Source of the DNA: Saccharospirillum salsuginis
GTDB lineage: Bacteria; Pseudomonadota; Gammaproteobacteria; Pseudomonadales; Natronospirillaceae
NCBI RefSeq assembly: GCF_014651855.1
Contig: NZ_BMXR01000004.1
Span: 214,880 to 278,879 of the forward strand
DNA length: 64,000 nucleotides
Reading direction: 5' to 3'
A program made the translations under genes and the position numbers. The notes beneath the pieces are model-generated. The model was not told the origin of the DNA. It worked only from the letters and a program-made list of their open reading frames with translations, and searched no databases. Position 1 is the first letter of the stretch. The number at the start of each line of letters is the position of its first letter. Positions 16,971 to 26,967 of this stretch are shown here, piece by piece.

Positions 16971-19130
16971 ATGAGCTGGTTTTACACGCCCCAACATAAA
17001 GCACAAAAAGATCGGGCGATCCTGAAACGCATCGACGAAACGCTGAGTCGCCAGGGTCTGCCCAGTGCGATCCTGCATTTCCTGGTATTCCTGTTGCTGG
17101 AATGGCAATGGCTGGACGTCGGACCGACGCCGACGGGCAGTTATGTCTTCGGTTTGCTGTTGGTCGTCATGGCCGCCTGGCGTTTCATCATGATCGCCCA
17201 GTTCAGCGACTGGTACGGCCGGGGCCCGGCCCGGTGGCGGGACTGGTTCATCGCCTCGGGCTTTCTGCATGCGGCGGTCTGGACCGCCTACATGGTTTAC
17301 CGCCTGTCCGGGCCGGACCATCCGATCGAGCTTCTGGGGCTGCTCTACACCCTGGCCGTCGCGTCCGGGGGAACCTTTGTTTACTCCCTGTATGGGCGGA
17401 CCGTTCGTATCTATCTCGCCATATTGCTCTGGCCCGTGGCGGTGTACTACGCGTTTCGCGCTGCGGGCGACAGTCACTGGTACATCAGTCTGGCGTTCGT
17501 GGCTCTGTATTTTTACCTGGTCAGTACCGCCGGGCGCGTCTCGGAACTGGTCTGGGGGTTTCTGACCCACAACCACGAACTGAAACAGAGACTGCGCGCG
17601 CTGGAACAGGCCCGCGAAGCCAATGTCATCCAGGCCAGTTCCAACCGCCGATTCATCAACCAGTTGCTGCACCGGGTGAAAAACCCGCTCAGTGGCCTGC
17701 TGGGCGTGCTCGGCATGCTCAGTCACGATGAGCAGTCCAGCGAACACCAGGGCATGTTGAACATCGCCCGGCGCAGCGGCCATTCGATTCTGGATCTGGT
17801 CAACGATCTGGAAGCCTTCATCGAACAGCGTGACCAGTCCCGGGTACCGCAGAACATCGTTTTCAACCTGCGCAAAACGTTGGAACACGCGCTGTCGGAT
17901 ATGGGCAGCAAGGCGCATGAGCACGGTCTGGAACTGGCGTACATGTACCATCCGGAAGTGCCGGAACGGATCGAATCCGACCCTCAGTGGCTGTCCAACG
18001 CCTTTCGCCGCCTGCTCGACTTCGCCCTGGAAAGCGCCGAGGAAGGGGAGATCACGGTTCGCATCGCCCTGGACAACCGAGCCGATGACGAACGATTGTT
18101 GCTGTCCTTCTATTTCGGGAATGACGAAAGCAGTGTCGAAGACCTGAACGCCGCCATCAACCGCAACATGGACACACTGCCAGAAGACGAAGACGTCTCC
18201 GATCAGTTGACCCTGATGGTCGCGGCCGCGCAGTTCAAGGCGATGGGCGCCGAGCTTCAGGCCATCGAGAAGGACGGTCTGAAGAAACTCCGGGTTTCCC
18301 TGCCCATCAAGTCCTCGTCCCAGCAGGCCAGCTCCTTCCGCCCGGCGCGCTTCATGGCCGGCCGCTCGGTGATGCTGGTCGATATGACGCCCATCAACGA
18401 ACGGGCGCTGACGGCCGAGTTCATGAGTTGGGACATGACGGTTACCGCCTGGCAGATCGAGCGCCTGCTGGACGACGAAGGCGAGCTCGATACCGATTTC
18501 ATCCTGCTGAACATTCCGGTCGAGGACGCCCGCGCCCAGGAATACCTGCGACAAGTCCAACAGTTGCTGGACCGGCTGGCCGACCATCGCGCCCGTGTCT
18601 TCCTGTACGCTTCGGAATTGCAGCGCGGCTTGTTCAGCGGCCTGACGGGGCCGTTTCATTTCATCGAAAAACCGGTTAGCCGAGACGACTTGCTGCGTCA
18701 CCTGCGCGAGTCGCTGGAGGAAACTCATCTCGACAAGGTCGAAGAGTACCGGTGCAGCAACACGCGAGTGTTGTTGGCGGAAGACAATATGGTCAACCAG
18801 AAGGTCGTATCCCGTCTGCTCGAACGCATGGGTGTGTCGGTGCAGACCTGTGTCAACGGCCAGGAAGCGGCTCGCATGGCCACGACGGATTCGCCCTATG
18901 ACCTGGTCATCATGGATTGCCTGATGCCGCGCATGGATGGCCTGGAATCCACCCGCAAGATACGCCAACACGAGTTAAGCTCGGGCGATCATGTTCCCAT
19001 CATCGCGATGACGGCCGAGGATACGCCGGAACAGGAGCGTGCCTGCCTGGCCGCCGGCATGGACGATTTCATGACCAAACCGGTGTCTTATGAGAACCTG
19101 GTCACTTTGATTCAAAGGTGGGTAGGTTGA
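16971..19130 (+). CDS. membrane hybrid sensor protein with two receiver-like domains (degenerate kinase)
   Basis: 719 residues from ATG 16971 (a GTG at 16965 is possible). About six hydrophobic segments (residues 20-190) lead into a HisKA-like helix with His234 in LLHRVKNPLSGLLG. The next region occupies the place of the ATPase domain but lacks the DxGxG and GxG boxes, and its N box is only NAFRRLLDF. A first receiver-like domain (about 455-590) has Asn514 (FILLNIP) where the phosphorylated Asp should be. A second receiver (about 600-719) is intact: EDN, Asp649 in VIMDCLMPRMDG, and Lys in MTKP. It probably works by phosphotransfer or scaffolding instead of autophosphorylation. No cognate regulator is adjacent. 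Confidence 0.75.
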   Translation: MSWFYTPQHKAQKDRAILKRIDETLSRQGLPSAILHFLVFLLLEWQWLDVGPTPTGSYVFGLLLVVMAAWRFIMIAQFSDWYGRGPARWRDWFIASGFLHAAVWTAYMVYRLSGPDHPIELLGLLYTLAVASGGTFVYSLYGRTVRIYLAILLWPVAVYYAFRAAGDSHWYISLAFVALYFYLVSTAGRVSELVWGFLTHNHELKQRLRALEQAREANVIQASSNRRFINQLLHRVKNPLSGLLGVLGMLSHDEQSSEHQGMLNIARRSGHSILDLVNDLEAFIEQRDQSRVPQNIVFNLRKTLEHALSDMGSKAHEHGLELAYMYHPEVPERIESDPQWLSNAFRRLLDFALESAEEGEITVRIALDNRADDERLLLSFYFGNDESSVEDLNAAINRNMDTLPEDEDVSDQLTLMVAAAQFKAMGAELQAIEKDGLKKLRVSLPIKSSSQQASSFRPARFMAGRSVMLVDMTPINERALTAEFMSWDMTVTAWQIERLLDDEGELDTDFILLNIPVEDARAQEYLRQVQQLLDRLADHRARVFLYASELQRGLFSGLTGPFHFIEKPVSRDDLLRHLRESLEETHLDKVEEYRCSNTRVLLAEDNMVNQKVVSRLLERMGVSVQTCVNGQEAARMATTDSPYDLVIMDCLMPRMDGLESTRKIRQHELSSGDHVPIIAMTAEDTPEQERACLAAGMDDFMTKPVSYENLVTLIQRWVG

Positions 19131-19203
19131 TGGAGGCTCCCGGAGTGATATTCTTTTCAAACCAAGTACTTAGCAACGAACCCAATACAAACAGGACAGG
19201 TCA

Positions 19204-20697
19204 ATGACAGCAGTACCACCGGGCGTCATGGAGCGGCGCTTGCCCTTTGCATTTGCCAAGCGACACGGTGTCGTGATCGATTACGGTCACGCCGATGGAC
19301 CGCGCCTGCTGTACCGGCCGGACGTTAACCTGAACGCCCTCCAGGAGGCGCAGCGCATCGTACAGCGCGTACTGCCCCAGGTTCAGGTCAATGAACAGGA
19401 ATTCTCCGAGCACCTCAATCGCGCCTATCAGACCGACTCCGACGACACCATGCAGATGGTCGAGGGGCTCGGCGATTCGATGGACCTGAGCTCCCTGGCC
19501 GAATCGGTCCCGGAAACCGAAGACCTGATGGAGCAGGAAGACGACGCGCCCATCATCCGGCTGATCAACGCCATTCTCACCGAGGCGGTGCGTGAAAACG
19601 CCTCGGACATTCACGTCGAGACCTATGAAAAACGACTGTCGATCCGGTTCCGGGTCGATGGCGTGCTGCGTGAGGTGGTGCAACCCAAGCGGGCCCTGGC
19701 TCCGCTGCTGGTGTCCCGGATCAAAGTTATGGCGCGGCTCGATATCGCCGAGAAACGGGTTCCTCAGGATGGCCGGATCGCCTTGCGCGTCGCCGGTCGG
19801 GAAGTGGACCTGCGGGTATCGACCATTCCATCCAACCACGGTGAACGGGTGGTGTTGCGTCTGCTCGACAAGCAGGCCGGCCGTCTCGATATCAGCCATC
19901 TTGGCCTCGATGATCGGGATTACGACACCATCAAGGATCTGATTCAACGCCCCCACGGCATTATCCTGGTCACCGGTCCGACCGGTTCCGGTAAGACCAC
20001 GACGCTGTACGCGGCGCTGCAGGCTCTGAACAGCCACAGCCGCAACATCATGACGGTCGAGGATCCGATCGAATACAGCCTGCCCGGTATCGGCCAGACG
20101 CAGGTGAACACCAAGGTCGACATGACCTTCGCCCGCGGCCTGCGCGCCATCCTGCGTCAGGACCCGGACGTGGTGATGATCGGCGAGATCCGCGACTACG
20201 AGACCGGCGACATCGCCGTTCAGGCCAGTCTGACCGGTCACCTGGTGCTGTCGACGCTGCACACCAATAGCGCCACCGGGGCTGTAACCCGCTTGCAGGA
20301 CATGGGCATCGAGCCCTTTCTGCTGGCCTCAAGCCTGATCGGGCTGGTGTCCCAGCGTCTGGTACGCACCCTCTGTCCGGACTGCAAGTCGCCCTACCAG
20401 GCCGACAAGGCCGAATGCGAATTCCTGGGTATCGACCCGAGCCAGCCCCCAACGATCTACCACGCCAAGGGCTGTTCCTCCTGTAAAGCGACCGGCTATC
20501 GGGGTCGCCTGGGCTTGTACGAGTTCATCAAGGTGGACGAGGCCATGCGTCAGTTGATCCACGACCGGGCCGGCGACATCGATCTTGAGCGGCACGCCCG
20601 CACGCTTTCGCCCAGCATTCTGGACGATGGCAAGAACAAGGTGCTGAACGGGCTGACCACGGTCGAAGAAGTCCTGCGCGTCTACCGGAGTTATTGA
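19204..20697 (+). CDS. gspE: type II secretion ATPase GspE
   Basis: 497 residues. Cytoplasmic ATPase that powers pseudopilus assembly. Walker A GPTGSGKTT begins at residue 258, the Asp box and Walker B region is ILRQDPDVVMIGEIRD, and the tetracysteine zinc module is Cys391/394 and Cys424/427. GspC and GspD, normally upstream, are absent from the window, so this operon begins at gspE. Confidence 0.95.
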   Translation: MTAVPPGVMERRLPFAFAKRHGVVIDYGHADGPRLLYRPDVNLNALQEAQRIVQRVLPQVQVNEQEFSEHLNRAYQTDSDDTMQMVEGLGDSMDLSSLAESVPETEDLMEQEDDAPIIRLINAILTEAVRENASDIHVETYEKRLSIRFRVDGVLREVVQPKRALAPLLVSRIKVMARLDIAEKRVPQDGRIALRVAGREVDLRVSTIPSNHGERVVLRLLDKQAGRLDISHLGLDDRDYDTIKDLIQRPHGIILVTGPTGSGKTTTLYAALQALNSHSRNIMTVEDPIEYSLPGIGQTQVNTKVDMTFARGLRAILRQDPDVVMIGEIRDYETGDIAVQASLTGHLVLSTLHTNSATGAVTRLQDMGIEPFLLASSLIGLVSQRLVRTLCPDCKSPYQADKAECEFLGIDPSQPPTIYHAKGCSSCKATGYRGRLGLYEFIKVDEAMRQLIHDRAGDIDLERHARTLSPSILDDGKNKVLNGLTTVEEVLRVYRSY

Positions 20698-21908
20698 TGG
20701 CCGCTTTCGAATATTCGGCGCTGGACGAGCGCGGCAAACGACGCAAAGGGGTTCTGGAGGCCGACAGCAGCCGCCAGGTTCGTCAGCAACTGCGCGACAA
20801 GGGTTGGTTCCCGGTCGATGTGGAGCTGACCCAGAAGCAGCAGAGCCGGAGCACCGGCCTGTTTGGCGGCCCTTCGATCTCGATCGCGGACCTGGCGCTG
20901 GTGACGCGTCAGTTATCCACCCTGGTGGGTTCCGGTATGCCGCTGGAGGAATGCCTGCGCGCCGTGGGCGAACAATCCGAGAAGGGCCGGGTCCGCAGCT
21001 TGATGATGGGCGTGCGCGCCCGGGTCCTGGAAGGGTTCAGTCTGGCCAAGGCGCTGGGCGACTATCCGCGGGCTTTTCCTCCTCTTTACCGTGCAACCGT
21101 TGATGCGGGCGAGCATAGCGGTCATCTTGACCGGGTTATGATCCGCCTGGCGGATTACATGGAGGATCAGCAGAAAACCCGGAAGCAGGTTCAGATGGCG
21201 TCCATCTATCCCGGCATTTTGACGGTGATCGCACTGTTGATCGTCGGGTTTCTGCTGAATTCGGTGGTGCCGGAAATCGTGGGTGTATTCGCCTCGACGG
21301 GTGAATCCCTGCCGGGCCCCACCCGGGTCCTGCTGTCCGTCAGCGAGTGGGTGCAGTCCTGGTGGCTGGCCACCTTGTTGGCTATGGTCGGAGCCTGGCT
21401 GGCCCTGGTCATCTGGAACCGGAACCCCACCCGCCGGCGCATGACGCACCGTCTGTTACTGCGTCTGCCGCTGATCGGGCGGGTATCACGCGGTTTTAAT
21501 ACCGCCCGGTTCATCGGCACCGTCGCCATTCTGAGCGGCAGTGGTGTTCCTTTGGTGGAAGGCATGCGCATCGCGTCGGAAGTGGTTTCCAATCTGGAAA
21601 TCCAGGCCCGGGTTCGCGAAGCCGCCATTCGGGTTTCCGAGGGCGGCAGCCTGAACAAGGCGTTGACCGATGCCGGCTATTTTCGGCCGATGATGTTGCA
21701 CATGATCGCCAGTGGCGAAGCCAGCGGCGAGTTGGACAATATGCTGCAACGGACGGCCGATGCGGAAGACCAGCAAGTGAAGGAGCTCATCTCCACCGTC
21801 CTGGCTCTGTTCGAGCCGTTGATGGTGGTACTGATGGGGGGCATCGTACTGATCATCGTCCTGTCGATCGTTCTGCCCATTATGGAAATGAATACCTTTG
21901 TAGGTTAG
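20694..21908 (+). CDS. gspF: type II secretion inner-membrane protein GspF
   Basis: 404 residues with two T2SSF domains and three transmembrane segments (about 170-195, 220-240, 375-398). The N-terminus FEYSALDERGKRRKGVLEAD and the repeated LxxLxxLxxSGMPLxE motifs are typical. Platform protein that contacts GspE and GspL. Overlaps gspE by four bases. Confidence 0.95.
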   Translation: MMAAFEYSALDERGKRRKGVLEADSSRQVRQQLRDKGWFPVDVELTQKQQSRSTGLFGGPSISIADLALVTRQLSTLVGSGMPLEECLRAVGEQSEKGRVRSLMMGVRARVLEGFSLAKALGDYPRAFPPLYRATVDAGEHSGHLDRVMIRLADYMEDQQKTRKQVQMASIYPGILTVIALLIVGFLLNSVVPEIVGVFASTGESLPGPTRVLLSVSEWVQSWWLATLLAMVGAWLALVIWNRNPTRRRMTHRLLLRLPLIGRVSRGFNTARFIGTVAILSGSGVPLVEGMRIASEVVSNLEIQARVREAAIRVSEGGSLNKALTDAGYFRPMMLHMIASGEASGELDNMLQRTADAEDQQVKELISTVLALFEPLMVVLMGGIVLIIVLSIVLPIMEMNTFVG

Positions 21909-21917
21909 GAAAAGACA

Positions 21918-22337
21918 ATGAATCACAAGCAACGCGGTTTTACACTGATTGAATTGATGGTGGTCCTGGTCATCCTGGGCGTTCTGTTCGGCCTGGTGGC
22001 ACCCAATGTCATTGGCCGGGGCGACGAGGCACGGGTACAGGCGGCCAAAACGGATATCCGTACCATCGAGAACGCGCTCGATACCTATCGACTGCACAAC
22101 TCCCACTATCCGTCCACGGACCAGGGGCTCGAAGCACTGGTATCCAAGCCGTCCGGCAGCCCGGAACCCAACAATTGGCGCGGCCCCTACCTGAAGCAAT
22201 CGCCGAAGGATCCCTGGGGTAATGAGTACGGCTATATCCGGGAAGGTACGTCCTACGAAATCATTTCGTACGGCGCTGACGGCCAGGCCGGCGGCAGCGA
22301 TATCGACGAGGATATTTCGTCCACCGATACCGAATGA
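21918..22337 (+). CDS. gspG: major pseudopilin GspG
   Basis: 139 residues. Short leader ending in RG before FTLIELMVVLVILGVLFGLV, so prepilin peptidase would cut after Gly; Glu5 is present. The C-terminal domain has GLEALVSKPSG, WRGPYLK and PKDPWGNEY, the calcium-binding region of GspG. Forms the body of the pseudopilus. Confidence 0.96.
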   Translation: MNHKQRGFTLIELMVVLVILGVLFGLVAPNVIGRGDEARVQAAKTDIRTIENALDTYRLHNSHYPSTDQGLEALVSKPSGSPEPNNWRGPYLKQSPKDPWGNEYGYIREGTSYEIISYGADGQAGGSDIDEDISSTDTE

Positions 22338-22906
22338 CCCCGGCCCTGATCCAAAGTACCGGCTCGCATCGGCGACCGTCGGGTTTCACTCTGATCGAAC
22401 TGCTGGTGGTCATCGTCATTATCGGTGTGGCCGCCAGCGCTGTGCGTTTGGCCGTTACCCAGAAGGATCCGTTGGCGGATATCCAGCACTCGGCCGAGCA
22501 ACTGGCTTATACAGTGGGGCAGGCTCAGGATCGCGTGCTGTTGAGCAATACCGAACGCGGCATTCTGTTTCTGTCCCACGGGGCGACGTTCCTGGAATGG
22601 CGCGAAGGCGATCCTATGGAAGGCGAAGAACCCATCATGTGGTCTGTGAGCGAAGCCGAACCGATCGAATGGCAAGCGCCGGACGAGGCTCGCCTTTCAT
22701 TGCAACTGGACAGCCAGTGGGTCGAACTCAACGACGAACTGCCGGAAGACCCGTTGTTGATTCAACCTCATGTCGTTTTATTGCCGTCCGAAGATTACAC
22801 GCCGGCTTTTCAACTGGACATAGAGCACGAAGATATAATGGATGCCAGCATCCAGGTCATCGGCGATGGCTTCAACCGGCTGGAGGTGAAGCGTGTCGAG
22901 AACTGA
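22334..22906 (+). CDS. gspH: minor pseudopilin GspH
   Basis: 190 residues. Type IV prepilin leader with SGFTLIELLVVIVIIGVAA; the rest is the variable beta-rich GspH domain. Overlaps gspG by four bases and gspI by 14. Confidence 0.88.
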   Translation: MTPALIQSTGSHRRPSGFTLIELLVVIVIIGVAASAVRLAVTQKDPLADIQHSAEQLAYTVGQAQDRVLLSNTERGILFLSHGATFLEWREGDPMEGEEPIMWSVSEAEPIEWQAPDEARLSLQLDSQWVELNDELPEDPLLIQPHVVLLPSEDYTPAFQLDIEHEDIMDASIQVIGDGFNRLEVKRVEN

Positions 22907-23312
22907 GTCCGGGTTTACGCTGATCGAGGTCATGATCGCGGTGGCTATCTTTGCGGTTATGGCCGGGGCCATCGCCATGGCCAATTCACAAAATTTGACG
23001 GCCGCGTATCAGATTGAGCAGCAAACTCAGGGTCGCTGGGTAAACGAAAATGTCCTGGCCCGTATGCGCCTGTCCGCCGCGCCGGATCTCGGGTCAAAAA
23101 CCGAAAAAGTGGAATTCAATGGGCAAACATGGACCGTTGAGATCGAAGTGACGGAATTTAGTCCTTTTGAAAAAGTTGCTCAGGAAAATCCGGCTGTCCA
23201 ATCGGTAAAACAACAAATCGGACAACGCACTCGATCTGTCGAATTACGCGCCTTTCCCCCGGAAAGCGACACACATGCCGATGCGCTCTATGCCATATTG
23301 GGTGACCCATGA
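22893..23312 (+). CDS. gspI: minor pseudopilin GspI
   Basis: 139 residues beginning MSRTESGFTLIEVMIAVAIF, the classic cleaved-leader and N-terminal helix. Part of the GspH-I-J-K tip complex. The length is typical. Overlaps gspH and gspJ. Confidence 0.9.
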   Translation: MSRTESGFTLIEVMIAVAIFAVMAGAIAMANSQNLTAAYQIEQQTQGRWVNENVLARMRLSAAPDLGSKTEKVEFNGQTWTVEIEVTEFSPFEKVAQENPAVQSVKQQIGQRTRSVELRAFPPESDTHADALYAILGDP

Positions 23313-24049
23313 TGAGTTCGGCCCGTGGATTCACCCTGATCGAATTGCTCATTGCCATTGCCATATCGGCGATCCTGGCTGTGGGCACCCTGTTTCTGGT
23401 TCAGGCATCGCGTACCACCTATCAAACGTTGACGGTCAGCAATGAATACCAGTCCCAGTTAACCCGGGTGATCCGAACCCTGACCAATGACTTCACTCAG
23501 TGGGCGCCCGATCGTCCGGTCAAGGATGCGTTCGGTGACAATCAGGCGGCCATGCACCTGGATGAAGTGGACGGCTTGTCGTTAACGCGCAATGGCTGGG
23601 GACTCAGCCAGTTCGTCGATCTGGAGCGGTCTTCGTTGCAGCGCGTCCAGTATCGTCTCGCGGTACCGGGCAGCGAGTTGTGCCCATGGCTGGACGAGGA
23701 GGCCGAAAACGACAAGGGGGGCTGCCTGGTACGAAGCCATACGCTCCAGCTGGATGACGATGGCAGTTTGGAATGGCGCCACCAGACCCTGCTTCGGCCC
23801 GTGAAGACCATGTCATTTTCGTTCATGGCACGATACGACGGGGAAACGGGCGAGTTCGACAAGTGGCCACCGGACGTTCCCTTCGGACAGGAGGGCGAAC
23901 CCGATTTGTTCGCCGTTGAGTTTACTTTGACGACCGGCGAGGGCGATGCCATCACGCGCATGGTCGCCGTTCCGCGTAATCCCGACCCGACGACTACCGG
24001 CGGTAACAGCGGTTCCAATGAAGAATCGGGAGGCAGCGGTGCGGACTGA
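23309..24049 (+). CDS. gspJ: minor pseudopilin GspJ
   Basis: 246 residues. Leader RGFTLIELLIAIAISAILA, then the GspJ core, including a DLxxxRRVQ-like part and FSFMARYDGETGEFDKWPPD. The Gly/Ser-rich C-terminal tail overlaps the start of gspK. Confidence 0.9.
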   Translation: MMSSARGFTLIELLIAIAISAILAVGTLFLVQASRTTYQTLTVSNEYQSQLTRVIRTLTNDFTQWAPDRPVKDAFGDNQAAMHLDEVDGLSLTRNGWGLSQFVDLERSSLQRVQYRLAVPGSELCPWLDEEAENDKGGCLVRSHTLQLDDDGSLEWRHQTLLRPVKTMSFSFMARYDGETGEFDKWPPDVPFGQEGEPDLFAVEFTLTTGEGDAITRMVAVPRNPDPTTTGGNSGSNEESGGSGAD

Positions 24050-25100
24050 ACGTGGATTCGCGTTGATTCAGGTATTGCTGGTCTTCGCCATGTTGGCCGT
24101 GGTAGTCACCAGGCTGCAATACGAACAGAAGATTCAGGTGGAGCGCGCCTATCAATCCTTGACGTTGAGTCAGGCGCAAGCCTATTTGAACAGCATCGAA
24201 GACTTTGCTCGTGTTGTATTAAAAATGGAACCGGATTTATCGCAAGCCAAGACCGACCATTTTGGGGACTACTGGAATGAGGGAGTTCCATTGGATTACA
24301 ACGGTGCGGAAATGTACGTCAAGGCTAATGACTTACAAGGTCGGTTCAACGTCAACTGGCTGCATCCTTCAGCTCCCAACCGGGAAGCGGCGACTCAGGG
24401 GTTCAAGCGGTTGTTGATTCACTTGCAGCTGGATCCCGCCATCGCCGACGAACTGAAAGATTGGTTCGACAGTGACAGCAACGCCTTGTTCAACTACAGC
24501 GATCTGGATCCGGCGTATCGGCCTTCCTTCGAACCCATGGCCGATGTCAGCGAGATGAAACTGCTGAAATCCGTGGATGCGAAAGAACGAAAAGGCGACG
24601 ACAACATCACCGACTACGAAAAGCTGGCACCGTATTTGTCAGCTTTGCCCCCGGACACGCCGCTGAATATCAACACGGCTTCGGAACCGGTGTTCATGAC
24701 GCTGGCCAGCTTCATCAGCGAACAGGATGCCCAAAGCTTTGTCAGCGAACGAGACAGTAAAGACAATGGATACACCAGCACCTCGGAGGTCACCGATACG
24801 CAGGTGTTCCAACAGAATCCCAACGGCCGGATTCTGATAGACCAACTGACGGTCGAGTCCCACTGGTTCGATGTCTACAGTCAGGTAACGCTCAATGACC
24901 GCACCTATATCCGGGAAAGTACGATTCACCGGACATCGGAGTCCGCGCTGGTCACGCGACGTACGCAGGCGATCACGGAAGCGAACACCGCACCGGGCGA
25001 TGCGTCTCAGGGTAGCCAGGGCGGTCAACTCCCGACCCCTGGGCAAAGCATCCCGGGCCTGGGTAACGCCTTGGGCGGTACCGGTGCCAAAACGGAATAA
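24039..25100 (+). CDS. gspK: minor pseudopilin GspK
   Basis: 353 residues from a GTG with a GGGAGG box just upstream (an in-frame ATG at 24018 is the alternative). Leader VRTERG then FALIQVLLVFAML: position 5 of the mature protein is Gln instead of the usual Glu, a mild oddity. GspK features include NxxDLxGRFNVNWL, the SAM-like helical region with PLNINTASE, and a Gly-rich tail. It caps the pseudopilus tip. Confidence 0.9.
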   Translation: MRTERGFALIQVLLVFAMLAVVVTRLQYEQKIQVERAYQSLTLSQAQAYLNSIEDFARVVLKMEPDLSQAKTDHFGDYWNEGVPLDYNGAEMYVKANDLQGRFNVNWLHPSAPNREAATQGFKRLLIHLQLDPAIADELKDWFDSDSNALFNYSDLDPAYRPSFEPMADVSEMKLLKSVDAKERKGDDNITDYEKLAPYLSALPPDTPLNINTASEPVFMTLASFISEQDAQSFVSERDSKDNGYTSTSEVTDTQVFQQNPNGRILIDQLTVESHWFDVYSQVTLNDRTYIRESTIHRTSESALVTRRTQAITEANTAPGDASQGSQGGQLPTPGQSIPGLGNALGGTGAKTE

Positions 25101-25112
25101 TATGGAGACAAC

Positions 25113-26372
25113 ATGAGCCCTCAACTATCCATCTACTGGCAAGGGCCGGAACAAGTCAGCTGGCTCTGGCAGGGTGAGGACCAGCAATACGACGGCCGCT
25201 GGGACGAACTGGTGGACCAGAAGCAGGAACGCAACCTGGATCAGGTCTTCGTGCGTGTCTATTTGCCGCACGATTGGTTCACCTCCCTGACGGTCAAGGT
25301 TCCGGGGGGCGCCCGGCGTGTTCCGGAGCAGGTGTTGCGATTCGCCGCCGAGGAACAATTGGCGCAGGACATCGACAGTCTGCACATCGTCCCGCTGTCG
25401 AAACCGGAAAAAGGCGAGATGCCGGTTCTGGTGATCGAACGGGAACGGTTGAGCCAGGTGTCTTCCACACTGGCCGAAACCGGCATGCAGATCGTCCAGG
25501 CCTTCGATGCCGGCTGGTTCCAACTGGACAAACCGGTCACCAACGATGTCCACATCGACGTCGATCAGGAACGGATCCTGGTGCGTTCCGGCTGGATTCT
25601 GCATCAGATCCACCCGAACGGTTTCAGCCAATGGTTCGAGCTGTGGAAATCCACGGAAGGCCTGGGCGAGGAACCGGTCTCCATCCGCATGACCAGCCGC
25701 GACTCCACCGACCAGGGCCGGCAACTGCGCACCGAACTGGAAGCCGGCGGCGACACCCTGGACTGGGTCGTCACCCCGGCCACGGGCCTGGCCGACTGGG
25801 ATGAGCAGTGTCGCGACAGCCACGCGGCCGGCAATCTGATGATCGGTGCTTTTTCCCAGCGTAAATCCAGCAATCATACGGCACTCTGGGTTCCGATTAC
25901 CGTGGCCGCCGCCTTTGCGCTGGTCATCTGGTCCGGCGTGACCATTACCGAGGCCATGCGCAATCAACAGCTGGCCAGTGAGACCTGGGACGCCAGCGAA
26001 GACGTGTTCCGCCAGGTGTTCGGTTCCGACAAGCGCATCCAGCGACCGCTGATGGTCCGCGAGATGGATAACCGCATCGTTTCCTTGAATTCGAACGAGG
26101 GCGACCAGGGGCACTCCGTACTGCAATCACTGGACGCACTCAGTCAGATCGATCCGGCCTTGCTGGTCGAGGATTTCCGGTTCCAACAGAACCGGGGCGA
26201 GATGCTGTTCACCCTGAAACAGTCGACCGAAACCGAAGGCGATGCTTTTGCCCGGTTCGAACGGGTCAAGTCACAACTGGAATCCGAGGGGTACAGCGTG
26301 GAGTATTCAGCCAGCCAGGACCGGGACGCCGTCCGTGGTAAGTATCGGGCCGTTCTGGAGGGAGCAACCTGA
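25113..26372 (+). CDS. gspL: type II secretion protein GspL
   Basis: 419 residues. An N-terminal actin-like cytoplasmic domain that binds GspE, one transmembrane segment (about residues 253-273, WVPITVAAAFALVIWSGVTI) and a periplasmic ferredoxin-like domain. Its TGA overlaps the gspM ATG. Confidence 0.85.
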   Translation: MSPQLSIYWQGPEQVSWLWQGEDQQYDGRWDELVDQKQERNLDQVFVRVYLPHDWFTSLTVKVPGGARRVPEQVLRFAAEEQLAQDIDSLHIVPLSKPEKGEMPVLVIERERLSQVSSTLAETGMQIVQAFDAGWFQLDKPVTNDVHIDVDQERILVRSGWILHQIHPNGFSQWFELWKSTEGLGEEPVSIRMTSRDSTDQGRQLRTELEAGGDTLDWVVTPATGLADWDEQCRDSHAAGNLMIGAFSQRKSSNHTALWVPITVAAAFALVIWSGVTITEAMRNQQLASETWDASEDVFRQVFGSDKRIQRPLMVREMDNRIVSLNSNEGDQGHSVLQSLDALSQIDPALLVEDFRFQQNRGEMLFTLKQSTETEGDAFARFERVKSQLESEGYSVEYSASQDRDAVRGKYRAVLEGAT

Positions 26373-26860
26373 TGTTTGATTTAACCAGCCTTTTTCAACC
26401 ACTGATCGATCGCGTGAACGGCCTGCCGCAACGCGACCGTCGCGCCTTGATTGTTCTGGTGATCAGCACGGCTCTTTTGCTGGTCTGGTTCGCCCTGATC
26501 CAGCCCGTCCGCCAGTGGCAGGCCAGCGCCAACAGCGAACTCGAAGCCGCTCGGGACACCTACCAGGAACTGGTCGCGAAGGCCCCCGAGGCCATGGCGG
26601 GTGGCGCTCAAAATGGCGGTGGCGACACGGCATCGCTGAATACCGAATTGCGCCGTCAGGCGAACCGCTTTGGTCTGTCCATTCAGAGCTTCGAACCCGA
26701 CGGTGACCTGCTCCGCGTACGTATCGATGAAGCCCAATACGGGCCCGTCGTGCAGTGGCTGGCGGCTCTCGAGAGTGCCGGTGTGTCGACCGACCAGGTC
26801 ACGCTCGAGGCGCGCAGCGAACCGGGCTTGATCTCGGTCAGGGCCAGCTTTCAGCGCTGA
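26372..26860 (+). CDS. gspM: type II secretion protein GspM
   Basis: 162 residues. Single N-terminal transmembrane helix (RRALIVLVISTALLLVWFAL), a helical region and a C-terminal ferredoxin-like fold that pairs with GspL. It is the last gene of this operon; no gspN follows. Confidence 0.88.
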   Translation: MFDLTSLFQPLIDRVNGLPQRDRRALIVLVISTALLLVWFALIQPVRQWQASANSELEAARDTYQELVAKAPEAMAGGAQNGGGDTASLNTELRRQANRFGLSIQSFEPDGDLLRVRIDEAQYGPVVQWLAALESAGVSTDQVTLEARSEPGLISVRASFQR

Positions 26861-26878
26861 TTCCATTTCGATCGGATT

Positions 26879-26906
26879 AGTGGCAGCATTACCGAAAGCT
26901 GCCACT
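26879..26906 (+). terminator. hairpin after gspM
   Basis: AGTGGCAGC / GCTGCCACT (26879-26887 and 26898-26906) form a perfect 9-bp stem, but no T run follows, so it may be a transcript-end stabiliser rather than a classic terminator. Confidence 0.45.
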
Positions 26907-26967
26907 GTCCCTCATCGGGGGTAGGGCGGGGCAATAATAACGATGAAACCGAACAGACGGAGCCCGC

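Noticed and set aside
16908..18971. 687-codon open frame opposite the hybrid kinase
   Set aside because: Shadow of a real gene with recognisable domains; composition is Gln/Arg/His-heavy and motif-free.
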